Source of the DNA: Clarkia xantiana subsp. parviflora
Taxonomy: Eukaryota; Streptophyta; Magnoliopsida; Myrtales; Onagraceae
Assembly (NCBI GenBank): GCA_036873135.1
Contig: JAPTYO010000008.1
Location: 30,468,761 to 30,532,760, forward strand
Length of the DNA stretch: 64,000 nucleotides
Reading direction: 5' to 3'
Shown here: positions 1 through 10,110 of the stretch, one piece after another
Layout of the letters: each line of letters begins with the position of its first letter
Position numbering within the stretch: position 1 is the first letter of the stretch
Position numbers and translations under genes: made by a program
The notes under the pieces: generated by a model
Seen by the model: only the letters and a program-made list of their open reading frames with translations
Database searches by the model: none
Told to the model about the DNA's origin: nothing

Positions 1-463
1 AGCTTAATTTGTCGCAAATCATCTTGAATTCACGTAAGTAGGAAGTTAGAGTCTGTTCTTCCTCTGTTATTCTTTGCAGCTGGGTCATCAAATCGAATTC
101 ACGAGTAATAGAGCCTTCATTTCAATGATCTTGCAGAGCTTTCCATACTTCTGCAGACGTTTTTAGACCTACGGCGAGACCGAGAACATCTTCTGATAGA
201 GTTCACACAATCCATGATTTTATGAGTCGGTCAGTTCGTACCCATGATGTATAATCGGGGTTAACAGCAACATCATCGTCGACAAATTTTTGTTGTGATG
301 GAGCTATGTCGCCGGTGAGAAAGCCTTGCAAATCTAGGCTCTCAAGTAAGCTCCCTATTTGGGTTTCCCAGAGAAGGAAGTTGTCTTCATTCAATTTCAA
401 CGTTACAAAGTTTGAAACGTTAATTTGGGAAGGAAAAGGAAATTTTGGAGCAGATGCAGCCAT
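1..463 (-). pseudogene. Copia-type retrotransposon gag fragment (5' part, degenerate)
   Basis: Read on the minus strand, an ATG at 463 opens an 87-codon stretch with the UBN2/DUF4219 type Copia gag beginning, including the motif KLNEDNFLLWETQI. The same frame continues to the window edge with typical Copia gag text (LGLAVGLKTSAEVWKALQDH, then EGSITREFDLMTQLQRI), but is interrupted by in-frame stops near 203 and near 125. A Copia gag normally packages element RNA in cytoplasmic particles; this copy cannot make a full protein. The rest of the element would lie left of the window. A primer-binding site and LTR lie just upstream at 500-775, which supports the assignment. Confidence 0.85.
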
Positions 464-499
464 TGGAAAGGAAGGGAAAGGTCTTCGTGCCCTCAGAGG

Positions 500-511
500 G
501 CTCTGATACCA
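500..511 (-). other. Primer-binding site of the Copia element
   Basis: The minus strand reads TGGTATCAGAGC, the usual plant Copia primer-binding site complementary to the 3' end of initiator methionine tRNA. It lies 37 bases upstream of the gag ATG and just after the LTR, the expected position. Confidence 0.9.
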
Positions 512-775
512 TAAAACAACTTGAAGACTTTTATTGTTTTATTGACATAAGGGTTTTTGCTTACCCTTTCTCCTTTTACATGTACAGTATATATAGAAAG
601 AATATACAATGATATTAAGAGATAATAAAATATAATCTAGATGAGAATACAAAAGAAGACGTGATTTGCTTGACTACTCTGAATCTTCAACGTCTATCTC
701 ATTACTTCCAATAACTTTTGGAAAACTTTTCTCTAACTTAACATATGAGAAAAACTTATGTTAGTGGCCTCCTCA
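512..775 (-). repeat. Copia LTR (5' LTR of the fragment at 1-463)
   Basis: Between the primer-binding site and about 775, the minus strand has LTR-like features: a TATA-like stretch (TATATATACTGTACATG, near 580-596), an AATAAA-type polyadenylation signal near 540, and an AT-rich U3. I could not fix the outer end exactly; a TGTTTTGAGG start near 778 is possible. No partner LTR is in the window. Confidence 0.65.
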
Positions 776-1452
776 AAACACAAAAAAAATAGAGTATAAT
801 TAAAATCAGACACTTATCTTTCGGATAAGTTTTAGATAGATAATTACCTTGGCACTACCGCTCCTAATTTTAAACTTCAGACCTCTCAAATCAACATTTG
901 AAACTTCAGACCTCTCACGTTAACATGGGGCAAACTTCAGACCTCTCCTAGGTTATTATGAGATGTCATTGTGAGATTGTCCTCTATTTTTTTGCGTTTT
1001 AAGAGGTCTTATCTTAGACGCTCTCTTATTCTTAACATATATAGTATTCAGTTTTTCTCATATTAAATTATAAAAGTATTGATGAACATAAGTATTTCAA
1101 AAATTGGCTACCAATCAAGGTAATAAATGCATCCTTAGCACACTCCAATATGTTATGCATACCAGAAACAATCTAAACATTATCCTATATATATATATAC
1201 GAAAAAGGATTATTTGAGATCATTCCTTTGCTAGTTTGCTATATATATTTGACTTGGAGAATAACTTCTAAAATAAGTCAAATACATAATTCTCATTACA
1301 TATACTCGTTAATTAGGTCTGCTATTCCAACAAAACATCAAGTAGCTAGCCAGCGAATTAAGCAGCTACCTGCTATGCTATATATTTATTACCCACAAAA
1401 TTAACCCCAAAACTAGCTAGCTAGTACCTAACGAGAAAACCGATATTGGTAC
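776..1452. other. Intergenic DNA with a MITE-end remnant
   Basis: AT-rich sequence with no supportable gene. At about 905-965 it contains text close to the right end of the MITE at 36984-37698 (ACCTCTC, GTTAACATGG, CTTCAGACCT, TAGGTT in the same order), so this is probably a degraded terminus of the same Mutator-type family. The rest up to 1452 is the 3' flank of the polygalacturonase gene. Confidence 0.5.
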
Positions 1453-3487
1453 TCATAAGCGAGAATGAAGCACCAGAAAATCGTCAATAGCACCATTCAA
1501 GTTCACCCGGCCGATCCTCGAGCTCTTGGTTTCCTCTGTTGCGTTCAGGTAAATGTTGGCTAAAGAAACATTGTTGCAAGAAACTTTGGGACTGCAAAGT
1601 ATGGACACTGCAAAATCGGTGTTGTAAGTACCGGTGATGTTCTTGAATAACAGCTGACTCAGCTTCACCTGTGAAGGCTGCAAAAAAACCACTCACACTG
1701 TTAATGAATAATCTTTATGTGTGGAATAAAAAACTAAATGGCAATTACCTACCTTATCTACATTATCGCATGTTTGTGAAGGGCAGTAAAGTTGATCGAC
1801 AATGATGGGGTTGGAGACATTAATCATTGTAATGTTTTCAAAACCAATATCAGAAGCGGAGCTCGGAGGACTTCCCGGCCACGTCTTGATTCGAACTCCA
1901 TTCTGGGTCCCATTTATTTCGCAATTACTCACTTTAATCGTCTCCACACTCTCCTCATCTTTATTCTTCCCTAGACTCCCCACACTAAAACCAAACCATG
2001 CATATATTAATTAATATTGTCAAGCTAGCTAGGACACTATATAAATATTAATGAAGTTGTTACCTAATTCCATGTCCTGGTCCACATTTAATGTTTGAGA
2101 TTGAGATGTTGCGGCTGCCGGGTCCGATTGAGACGCAGTCATCTCCCACCCCGATTATGGATGAAGAAATGGTGATGTTGTTGGATTGGCTGATGTGGAT
2201 TCCGTCGGTGTTGGGGCTATCTTCGGGCGCACTTATCTTGACGTCCAACACATGGATGTTGTAGCTGCGGTACAACCTCACATGGAACCCCTTGCTATTC
2301 ATAATACTGATGTTCCTAATATTCCCATCAGAAACATTCGCCAATCTTAATGCCTGCATGCACCAACATATATATTAAACTTGACATCATTCCATTCCAA
2401 AAATAAATGCACTTTAAGGTTAAATAAATATAGAGAAATATATAATAGGTTTCACAAATACTTACATGCAAATTTTTTAAATTCTTTCAAAATTAAACAA
2501 GTTGTACTTTAAAGCTCGTACCCTAACTATACTTAGGGTGCGAATGAAATTATCTATGGACTAATTTTTAGTTAGGAATAAAAAATGAGGGACTAAAATG
2601 GAAAAAAACGAATTGAAAATTAGATGACCAAAAGTCCACAAACTGCAAATGTATTGCACCAAAAGTCCAAATTAAAAAAGCAAATATTGTAATAGAACCC
2701 AACAATTTTAGTCAAACATGTCGTATCAAAAACTCTTTAACCCATAAAGTAATAGACGACGTACCGTGGGAAGATTTTTACAAGTTCCTTTCTTTCGACA
2801 AGTTTGTGTATCCCAAGTAGATTTTCCCTGACCATCAAGAACAGCCGATGACCAGCCTCCACCAGAGACTATCAACCCCTGCAAATTTCCAAACACTATC
2901 CAGTCCGAGGTTTGGCTTTCATCATCAGTGTCAATATTGTTTCCTAGAGGGGCCCTCAATGTTCCTCGAATCTCCACCTTGATGAACCCACGCTCGTTCT
3001 GGCACGGACCCTCAAATTTCACCGGACGGGTGAAGTATGTGCCGTGTGGTATGTACAAGGTAGCGTTTCTTGGGTGCCCACAAGCTTCCTCCCATGCCGA
3101 TAAAAACGCCTAAAAATCACAAACCCTAAATTAATTCCATCTTGTAAAGCCTCAAAAAAATCGATTTGTGAAAGTCTAGACTAATCAGTTGACCAACTAT
3201 TCTAAAACCCTAACTAAGGTGGTACGGTATGTTAAGTTACTTCAACACATGGTCTATATATGTACATACATACGTACCTTGCTGCTATCCTTGTTACCAG
3301 TAGCATCTGCTCCATAATCCACGACATTAAACCACTCCGAATCATCAGATTCAGGGATGGTGGAAGGAGGTGGAGCTGAATGTTCATTCGCTACTGCAGA
3401 GACAGGAGAGGCGAGGCAAGTTATTAGTGTAAAAAACAATACTACTAGTGCAGCAACAACCATTCTGGGTACTCTCCAACTTTTCAT
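1453..3487 (-). CDS. Polygalacturonase (pectinase), glycoside hydrolase family 28, five exons
   Basis: Hydrolyses alpha-1,4 bonds of polygalacturonan in cell-wall pectin; acts in the apoplast. Exons on the minus strand are 3487-3278, 3109-2765, 2353-2064, 1984-1753 and 1677-1453, all with GT-AG introns and agreeing phases. They sum to 1302 nt, or 433 residues, normal for plant members. The first 30 residues form a secretion signal with a hydrophobic core (VVAALVVLFFTLITCLA). All four family motifs are intact: SPNTD (about 231-235), GDDC (255-258), GHG (278-280, in GPGHGISVGSLG, with the S codon split across a splice site) and RIK (313-315). These supply the catalytic aspartates, the histidine and the substrate-binding residues. 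It is probably a working gene. Whether it is endo- or exo-acting is not settled by sequence; the SPNTDGI / GHGISVGSLG style fits the large plant clade with both. Confidence 0.95.
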
Positions 3488-3525
3488 GATTGAATGCGAG
3501 TGATATCTTAAGCCTTCATGTTACG

Positions 3526-3533
3526 TATTTATA
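3526..3533 (-). promoter_or_regulatory. Probable TATA box of the polygalacturonase gene
   Basis: The minus strand has TATAAATA about 40 bases upstream of the ATG at 3487. This would give a very short leader; the position is typical but transcription start is inferred. Confidence 0.5.
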
Positions 3534-4538
3534 CAAATTTATTTATCTTGGAGGACAAATTCCAAACTTCTCTAACTGTACGTGTTGTTGTATTGATTGG
3601 TTTGCTGTTATTTCTCAACCCCTATGAACGAACGTTGCTTCTTGAGTTCATTAAATTTTGCAGTTTTAATGGATGCAAGTATTAATTCCCAATTGCACTT
3701 CATTTACTTCTTATATTTTAAATGTATAACTATTAATTCTAGATAATAATCCGTTCTATGCGGTGATATATATATTCTATGTTATATGATATTATACATT
3801 AATCCGTTCATTGTGAATAATTTTACTTAAAAACATATGTTACAATCTATTAACTCACACATTGTGAGAAATTTCATTTTAAATTAATTTTATTAAAAGA
3901 ATATATGTTTTTTATTCTTAATTAACATGTTACAATAATTTATGTACGTTAGATATATTAGATTAGATATGTTATTATACATCAATATAATTCCGTATAT
4001 ATATCTTCATAATTTATACATAAATTAGATTTATTGCTTTTTATATTTAATGATTATTAACCGTTGGAGAATTTTTTTTTTTTTTATATTAATACAGATT
4101 TTATTTTTAACCTAAGAATCAATTTTGATTAATAATTTAATATGGTCACGTTTGGTATGAGTTTTTTTTTCCCCAAAATATATGCATCAATTCATTTGTT
4201 ATAGAAACTTCAAAACAACAAGAGTTCAAGGAGGAATATGTTCATAATCCAATGCAAGCAAAATAAAATTAAAAGAGGATTTGGATTCAGATTCAGAAAC
4301 TCAATCATCAAGACACATCACCTTATTACGCGATTGCAGGGCAAATTCAATTCATTTGTGGTTGTAGTGACTGAAGAGTACCACTGGGCTCTTTGCACTT
4401 TCGAGTCCAAACTTGGGATGTTCTCCACCCAATTCCAGATTAGTTTCCATTCTGCGGTGATGTTAGGGTGACTAGGACCTCGATAATGGATTACGTTATG
4501 CAAAAAAAATATGAAGATTTAATACATTTTCTTAATAA
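3534..4538. other. AT-rich upstream DNA of the polygalacturonase gene
   Basis: No supportable gene. Long A/T runs and short ORFs on both strands at about 4238-4503 overlap each other and match no family I recognise. Confidence 0.5.
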
Positions 4539-5018
4539 AATTATGTAAACACGTAAAATATATGAAAAAAATGGTTTTTGGTACTAACATATTTAAAATA
4601 TACATATTTTAAAACAATGATATATAATTAATACTTCATTCAATTATATCCAAAATTGTCATTAAATACATTTCAATGTAAAAATTCAACTAAGTACTTT
4701 TCAACGTATCACAACTAAACCATATTTTCTTATAAAAATATTACAATTGACTCAAATCGGACCAGTACCGGTTGTGGATCACTAGGGTTTTAATCGAGTG
4801 AGGACACTATTGTAACACTAATATAATTTATTTTGTCTTGATTTTGATATTCAGGAAATTATTCAGTTACTTTGTAAATTTAAAATGTATTTGATGACAA
4901 TTTTGGATGGAAGATTGAAAGAAGTATCAATTACCATTGTTTTGAAATTTTTGTACATTTTAAAAGATACCGGTACTAAAAATAATTTTGTTCAAAAATA
5001 TTGTATGATTTAATAATT
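4539..5018. mobile_element. Foldback (whole-length palindromic) MITE
   Basis: The left arm (about 4539-4770) and the reverse complement of the right arm (about 5018-4785) match with scattered differences over most of their length. Shared blocks include CCAAAATTGTCAT (4652 region versus 4895 region), TTTTAAAACAATG versus TTTCAAAACAATG, and TTACAATTG versus TTACAATAG near the centre. The whole element can fold into one imperfect hairpin with a short loop near 4778. No gene is inside. I could not fix a target duplication. Confidence 0.75.
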
Positions 5019-5993
5019 TTTCCCTATTGGACCTCTCGCATGATATTGGATTAGAGTAACTATGACTCATAGTTTAAGAAAAAAGAAGCGAATAATAAAA
5101 TTTACAATTGTGTATAGTTCAAGTAAAAAACTCAAACCTTAAAATTGATGATATTTTATCCTGAATTGATTGAATGAGAGTGGAGTGTTACAAATAATAA
5201 TGAGGTTCTTAAAACCTAATAACGGGATCTTAGTATCTTGCACAAAATAATAAGGGACTTACACTTAAAATAATGGGGTTCTTAATGTCTTGCACAAAAT
5301 AATGGAGATCTTACATTTATATAATATAAATATTAGCTAACACATGGAAAGAGAGTAAAAAGTTATCGGTTTGCCTACAATCATGTGAAAGCAGTGGTGC
5401 TTTCATTGGTGGGACCCATTGTAGAAGAGAGGGACAGATAAAATAACTTAATTTTCGGAGGGACCTGTTAATAAATAGAGAGTTTTTATTAATTTCGGAT
5501 TGGATTTTGTCGGGTAGACATTTAATCCGGTAAAAAATCGGTACAATCCGAAAAAGTAACGGCGTTATGTTTCTATATGACGGAAGTAAGCCGCGTTATG
5601 TATAGAAGTTGGGGATTATAGACTATTACAGGACTGCTCGTCCATGGAAATCAGTGTCCAAGGAATTATAGTGAATGTGGCTCCAGCAGCTATGGTGGCT
5701 CCAGTAGCGATTGTCGGCAACGGTGGTGTCGACGTTAGTGAACGTGGCGGCTCCAGTAGCTAATACAAATCTGAGTTGCAGTTGGTCTGTATTCCGTTCT
5801 CCTCCCCAATTGCAGCAGGAGCTATTAGTGATAGAGAAGGCAACCAAGTAATGGACATCATCCGTACCTTCGTGCATTCTTCCAAGCGAGGTTTAAGAAT
5901 GACATCTCATCTCTGCTCTGCAGCCTTTTAATCACCCCAAGTCCCATTCCATGGCTGTCATCCCCACCTGCTCTTACGTATCAGTCAGTGCCT

Positions 5994-6041
5994 TCTTTTT
6001 TTCTTTCTTTCTTTATTTCTTTCTTTCTTTCTTTCTTTCTG
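5994..6041. repeat. TTTC microsatellite
   Basis: About twelve near-perfect TTTC units on the plus strand with one interruption. Confidence 0.9.
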
Positions 6042-6269
6042 TTTGATTTTATTTTCTTCTGCTCACCAATTCCTGATTCGTTCATTGGTGAATTTTAATT
6101 CTTTGATTGTCTTCCGTTGAAAATCTTATCTTTGCCAATTAGTCACGATTTAGAATAGTAGAGCGATACTTGGTTTACCAATTGAATAAGTCTGCTGCTT
6201 GATAATATCAGTTTATTAATACTTGGTTTACTAATTGAATGAGTCTCCTTTAATGTGGTGTTTTCTTTG

Positions 6270-6860
6270 TGGGAAATATTGTTCAAGGATATATAATTGT
6301 GGTTAAATACTCCTGAACTAAATTAAGTGAAGGCCTTGTTCATCAATATATCTTAGTATATTAAACTATATTTTCATACTTCGGGATCGAATCAGAGTGG
6401 ATACTCAGCAAGGCTGTTTATAGAATTAGACTGAAATTTCAATTATTCAAAGTATGTAGTGTCAGTCTTGGTGTAGTTGCTTGTTTGTGGATAATAATGT
6501 GCAATGATATATAATCGTGGTGAAATACTTATGAACTGAATCAATGAAGGCCTTGTTCATCAATATATCTTAGTATATTAAACTTTATTGTCATACTACG
6601 GAATCGAATCAGAGTGGATTCTCTGAATAGTAGTAGGGTGTTTGTATAATTAGACTGTGAAATTCAATAATTCAAAGCATATAGTGTCACACATCGTGTA
6701 GTAGTTTGTTTGTGTATAGTACTGATCAAAGACATATAGTCGTGATACTTCGGGATCGAATCAGAGTGGATTCTCAGAAAAGTAGTAGACTATTTGTAGA
6801 AGTAGACTGTGAAAATTCAATAATTGAAAGCATATAATGTCAGTCATGGTGTATAAAAAG
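6270..6860 (+). repeat. Diverged tandem triplication, unit about 215-225 bp
   Basis: Three successive copies begin near 6270, 6483 and 6709 with TTTGTGGGAAATATTGTTCA, TTTGTGGATAATAATGTGCA and TTTGTGTATAGTACTGATCA. Each then has CGAATCAGAGTGGAT followed by an AATTCAA(T/A)(T/A)ATT-type segment. The third copy lacks the central block with CAAGGCCTTGTTCATC-type text (shared by the first two as GAAGGCCTTGTTCATCAATA). No coding potential seen. Confidence 0.85.
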
Positions 6861-7697
6861 ATTACATAAGTAGGAGAAGTATATGTTAGTGTAGTACTCT
6901 TTATGATATATGATACATAACGACTTCTTCCATGTGACTTCTTACTCGCAGCTTCCATCAAGCATTCTGAGTTACCTCTTCGGGTTCTATGTGCAACGTC
7001 GGATAATTCACGAATGCATAATCGATATTATCATTTTCTGTTGCCTTCTCAAACTGTTGTTTATTCATACCCCCTTACTTAGACCGCCTACCCTGGAATC
7101 TTTTCCGAGCTCTTTTTTTGGTCGACTTTGGTGGATTTTGAACACAATCGGTTCCTTCTGATGCTGAATTTTTTAGGGGCTTGATTTGCTGTAAATTTTC
7201 CGGCGTTTTGGTTTCATCAAATTGGTTTCTTCTATTTGTTTGCTGCATATTTTCAACTATGTTTGTTAAAACGCTATCATGTAAACAGCTAAAGTTTCTT
7301 GATATGTGATGTACTTGTTGTTGTTTCTAGCATAGCTAAAGATCAGTTTATGCACTTGACTTCTGGGTTTAAATCTATTATGTTTTAGTACGTTTGATTG
7401 CAAATAGTCTAGGACTCTCAAGTTACTGCTTGGGTTTCTATTTCCAAACAACAAAAGTATACTTGTTGGCGGGGTAGTTCAGAATTTGCATCATACGATA
7501 ATTAAAGCAGATATGATGCTATTCATATAGACCTCAAGTTGATACTGCTATAATACTTGTTGAAATTGTTCTAGTTGGTGAGAATTTTTTGAGTTTTGCA
7601 TTTCATGAAGTTGAATATACTTATTCCCTTATTCATCCTTTAGTTGTATTGGTTTCTGAGTTGAGTATACTTATCTTGGTTGTTATTGATTCTACAG

Positions 7698-8123
7698 GTC
7701 ATGGATAATGCCTTTATAGGTATTGCTGAGTCTACTGCTCTCAAATACTCACCAACTATTCGATCTGGAAGCTGCACTGATATTGGTCACAGAACCTCCA
7801 TGGACGATGAGCACATCAGGATTGACGATCTCTCCACCCTCTTAGGCACACCCTTCAGTTGTTGCATCCCAAGTGCCTTCTATAAAGTTTTCGATGGCCA
7901 TTGAGGCTTCGAGGCAGCTTCACATGTCAAGTAGAATGCATTGAAACTGTTCTTTGAAGACAATCTCATACCAGAAGGTTCTGAATTCAATGATTTCTTC
8001 CTCCAAGAGCTTGAGGCCTCTCACTGGAAAACCTTCATATTAGCCGACCTTGCCTTAGCTGTTGAAAGCATAGTCAGCAGCTCTTGCGGAACCACTGCAC
8101 TAACAGTTCTAGTTAGGGTGTAA
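7698..8123 (+). pseudogene. Protein phosphatase 2C fragment (exon copy with stops)
   Basis: After an acceptor-like TTCTACAG, the plus strand encodes the N-terminal part of a PP2C Ser/Thr phosphatase catalytic domain. It has an RSGSCTDIG segment, DDEHIRIDDL, the metal-binding motif region FYKVFDGH and then FFEDN, ADLALAVES and SCGTTALTVL. A real PP2C reads DGHGG here; in this copy the codon after GH is TGA (7902-7904), and another in-frame stop TAG lies at 7933-7935. The later PP2C motifs (GDSRAV, DGLWD) are not found downstream. It therefore looks like a dead partial copy of a plant PP2C gene. The MULE-type MITE at 8245 lies just downstream. Confidence 0.85.
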
Positions 8124-8244
8124 TTGTAGTTATTTGTACGAACTTGTGGAACTCATCCCATCAAGTGCGGAATTGGGAAGCTGTTCAGATAGCTAAACCT
8201 GATCCCGACATTAATGTAGTACCAGGAGTTTGTTATAAATTGAA

Positions 8245-8789
8245 GGGTTAACAGGTCTTTTGGTCCATGATGTTTGACGACTTTTGAGTTTTGGTCCATG
8301 ATGTTTTTTTTTCCTAGTTTTGGTCTCATATGTTTGCATATTTTTCTGGTTTTGGTGTCAACTCGCCCCCAATTGAACTAGGTCTAATTGGACCAGTCCT
8401 GGGCTAGCCCAAGGCTGGGTCGATCCCAGTTGGGGTCTCCTAGGTCCGGCGACCTCGACTGTTGTCGGACACAGCCTTGAGCTAGCCCAGGGCTAGGTCA
8501 ATTGGACCTAGTTATCCAATTTGAGGTCAATTTTAAAAATTTGGGACTAAATTGAAGAAAAAAGAGTTAGGGAAGTATTAGATGGACTAAAAATTGAACA
8601 AAATTATAAGTTTAGGGTAGATTACGTGACTTGCACATATTACTTAACGAAAAATATGAACGGAATGTAACAGAAAGACCAAAACTAGAAAAATATGCAA
8701 ACATATGAGACTAAAACTAAGAAAAATAAAACATCATGGACCAACCCCAAAAGTCGTCAAACATCATGGACCAAAATACTTGTTAACCC
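8245..8789. mobile_element. Mutator-type MITE with long TIRs and perfect 9-bp target duplication
   Basis: The ends are inverted repeats: left GGGTTAACAGGTCTTTTGGT, right end reverse complement GGGTTAACAAGTATTTTGGT. The similarity continues for over 120 bases, including TCCATGATGTTTGACGACTT. The element is flanked by an exact 9-bp duplication, TAAATTGAA, at 8236-8244 and 8790-8798. Nine-base duplications and long inverted ends are the signature of the Mutator superfamily. The inside is also partly palindromic (GGGCTAGCCC-type arms around 8400 and 8500), so the element can fold over most of its length. No transposase gene is inside. Confidence 0.93.
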
Positions 8790-8798
8790 TAAATTGAA

Positions 8799-10110
8799 CA
8801 CTGAGAAGAATGCAGACATATTGTGAAAATTGTAGCTGAAAGCTAATACTATGTTTTGAACATGTTACTCTAATCGTGATTGGGTATTATTTGTTGGTAA
8901 GTTGTTGAATTTTTTAATGTGATGACTGTAAGTTGATTCATCTGCAGATTTACTGCAGGTAGTGTTTTACTGCTGATAGAGTTTTATTTTACTGCAGATT
9001 CAGCCTTGATTGCATCTTTTATGTTGTTAGATGTGACGAGCAAGTTTTTACCGCAGGTTTCTTATACTTTTTACATTTGTTGTGAAGCTATTGCAGATGG
9101 TACCCAACAATACGTAAACCGTATTCTTGAATTGTTGGCATCGAAGATGTGTGATGGTTGTCAAATTAATCGTGCACATAGTCGATGCTTATTCATGATT
9201 TGTTTAACTCGATGCTAATTCGATGCTTAACTGTTTCATGATCTGAAGAAGATGCTTATTCAAAATAACAGCCATGTCCCTTGGGACCTTGCAAGGTATG
9301 AGGCCTCACTGTTTAAGACCATTCCTCCTTCGTGACCAAACAGTTGCTAGCAAGCACTAGTAGTTATAGCTTACAATAATACATAGTGTGATTAGAGGTT
9401 TTCGGTGGTAGATAGCAGTCTAACGAGTTCCTCCTATCACATTCTACTCCATAAATAAACAATTTGTTATGTATATTATTTGGTATAAGTTTGTTATATA
9501 TATTATTTGGTATACATTTTGGTGGTTAAGTGATATTGATGGCCGTTCTTTCACATGTTGTGTCAATATCGATAGATACAACTGTCGTTTCAAATAAATT
9601 TGATATACTTCCATTTCATTTTGCATATGTATGGATATGCTTCTTGCCAAAGAGTAGACTTTGTTTACAACAAACGAGAAAATGCGTGGGCAAACAAACA
9701 TTGATGAATAAACCACTTCCATTAGGAACTATTAGAGGAAACATCAAACATATATACATATTTATATATAAGGAAAAAATAATAAGTTATCAAGTCAAAC
9801 AAGTTACTGCACTAACAAAGCAATTTGATGAATTATATAAGTAATTAATTAATTCTACTTGAAACTGAAGCCAAGCATTTCACCAATTTTTCATATGGAA
9901 ACCTAGTCTACGATACTAACATAATATTCTGCAATATCAAAAGGCAACTAAAAAATGCCTATTAATAGATCATTAAAACTAATCACTTTGACAAATGGAT
10001 GAGCCTGGAATCGTATGATGACAAAACAACAGTAGTGAACAATCGAAACAAAGCCATTATTTTTTTTCATACTAATTGTTTTTTAAGAGAACACTAGATT
10101 CATTCATTGT
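8799..10110. other. Intergenic DNA
   Basis: No gene supported. Short overlapping ORFs occur on both strands. A small direct repeat, TTTGTTATRTATATTATTTGG, occurs twice near 9463-9510. Some of this may be the decayed 3' part of the PP2C copy, but I cannot show it. Confidence 0.4.

Larger units (their letters stand above)
5019..7690. other. Intergenic or intronic DNA upstream of the PP2C remnant
   Basis: No gene could be supported. The part from about 5590 to 5960 is less AT-rich and has short ORFs on both strands; it could be an old first exon or leader of the PP2C copy at 7698, since a long T-rich, intron-like stretch joins them. This is inference. It contains the microsatellite at 5994-6041 and the triplicated repeat at 6270-6860. 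Confidence 0.4.
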
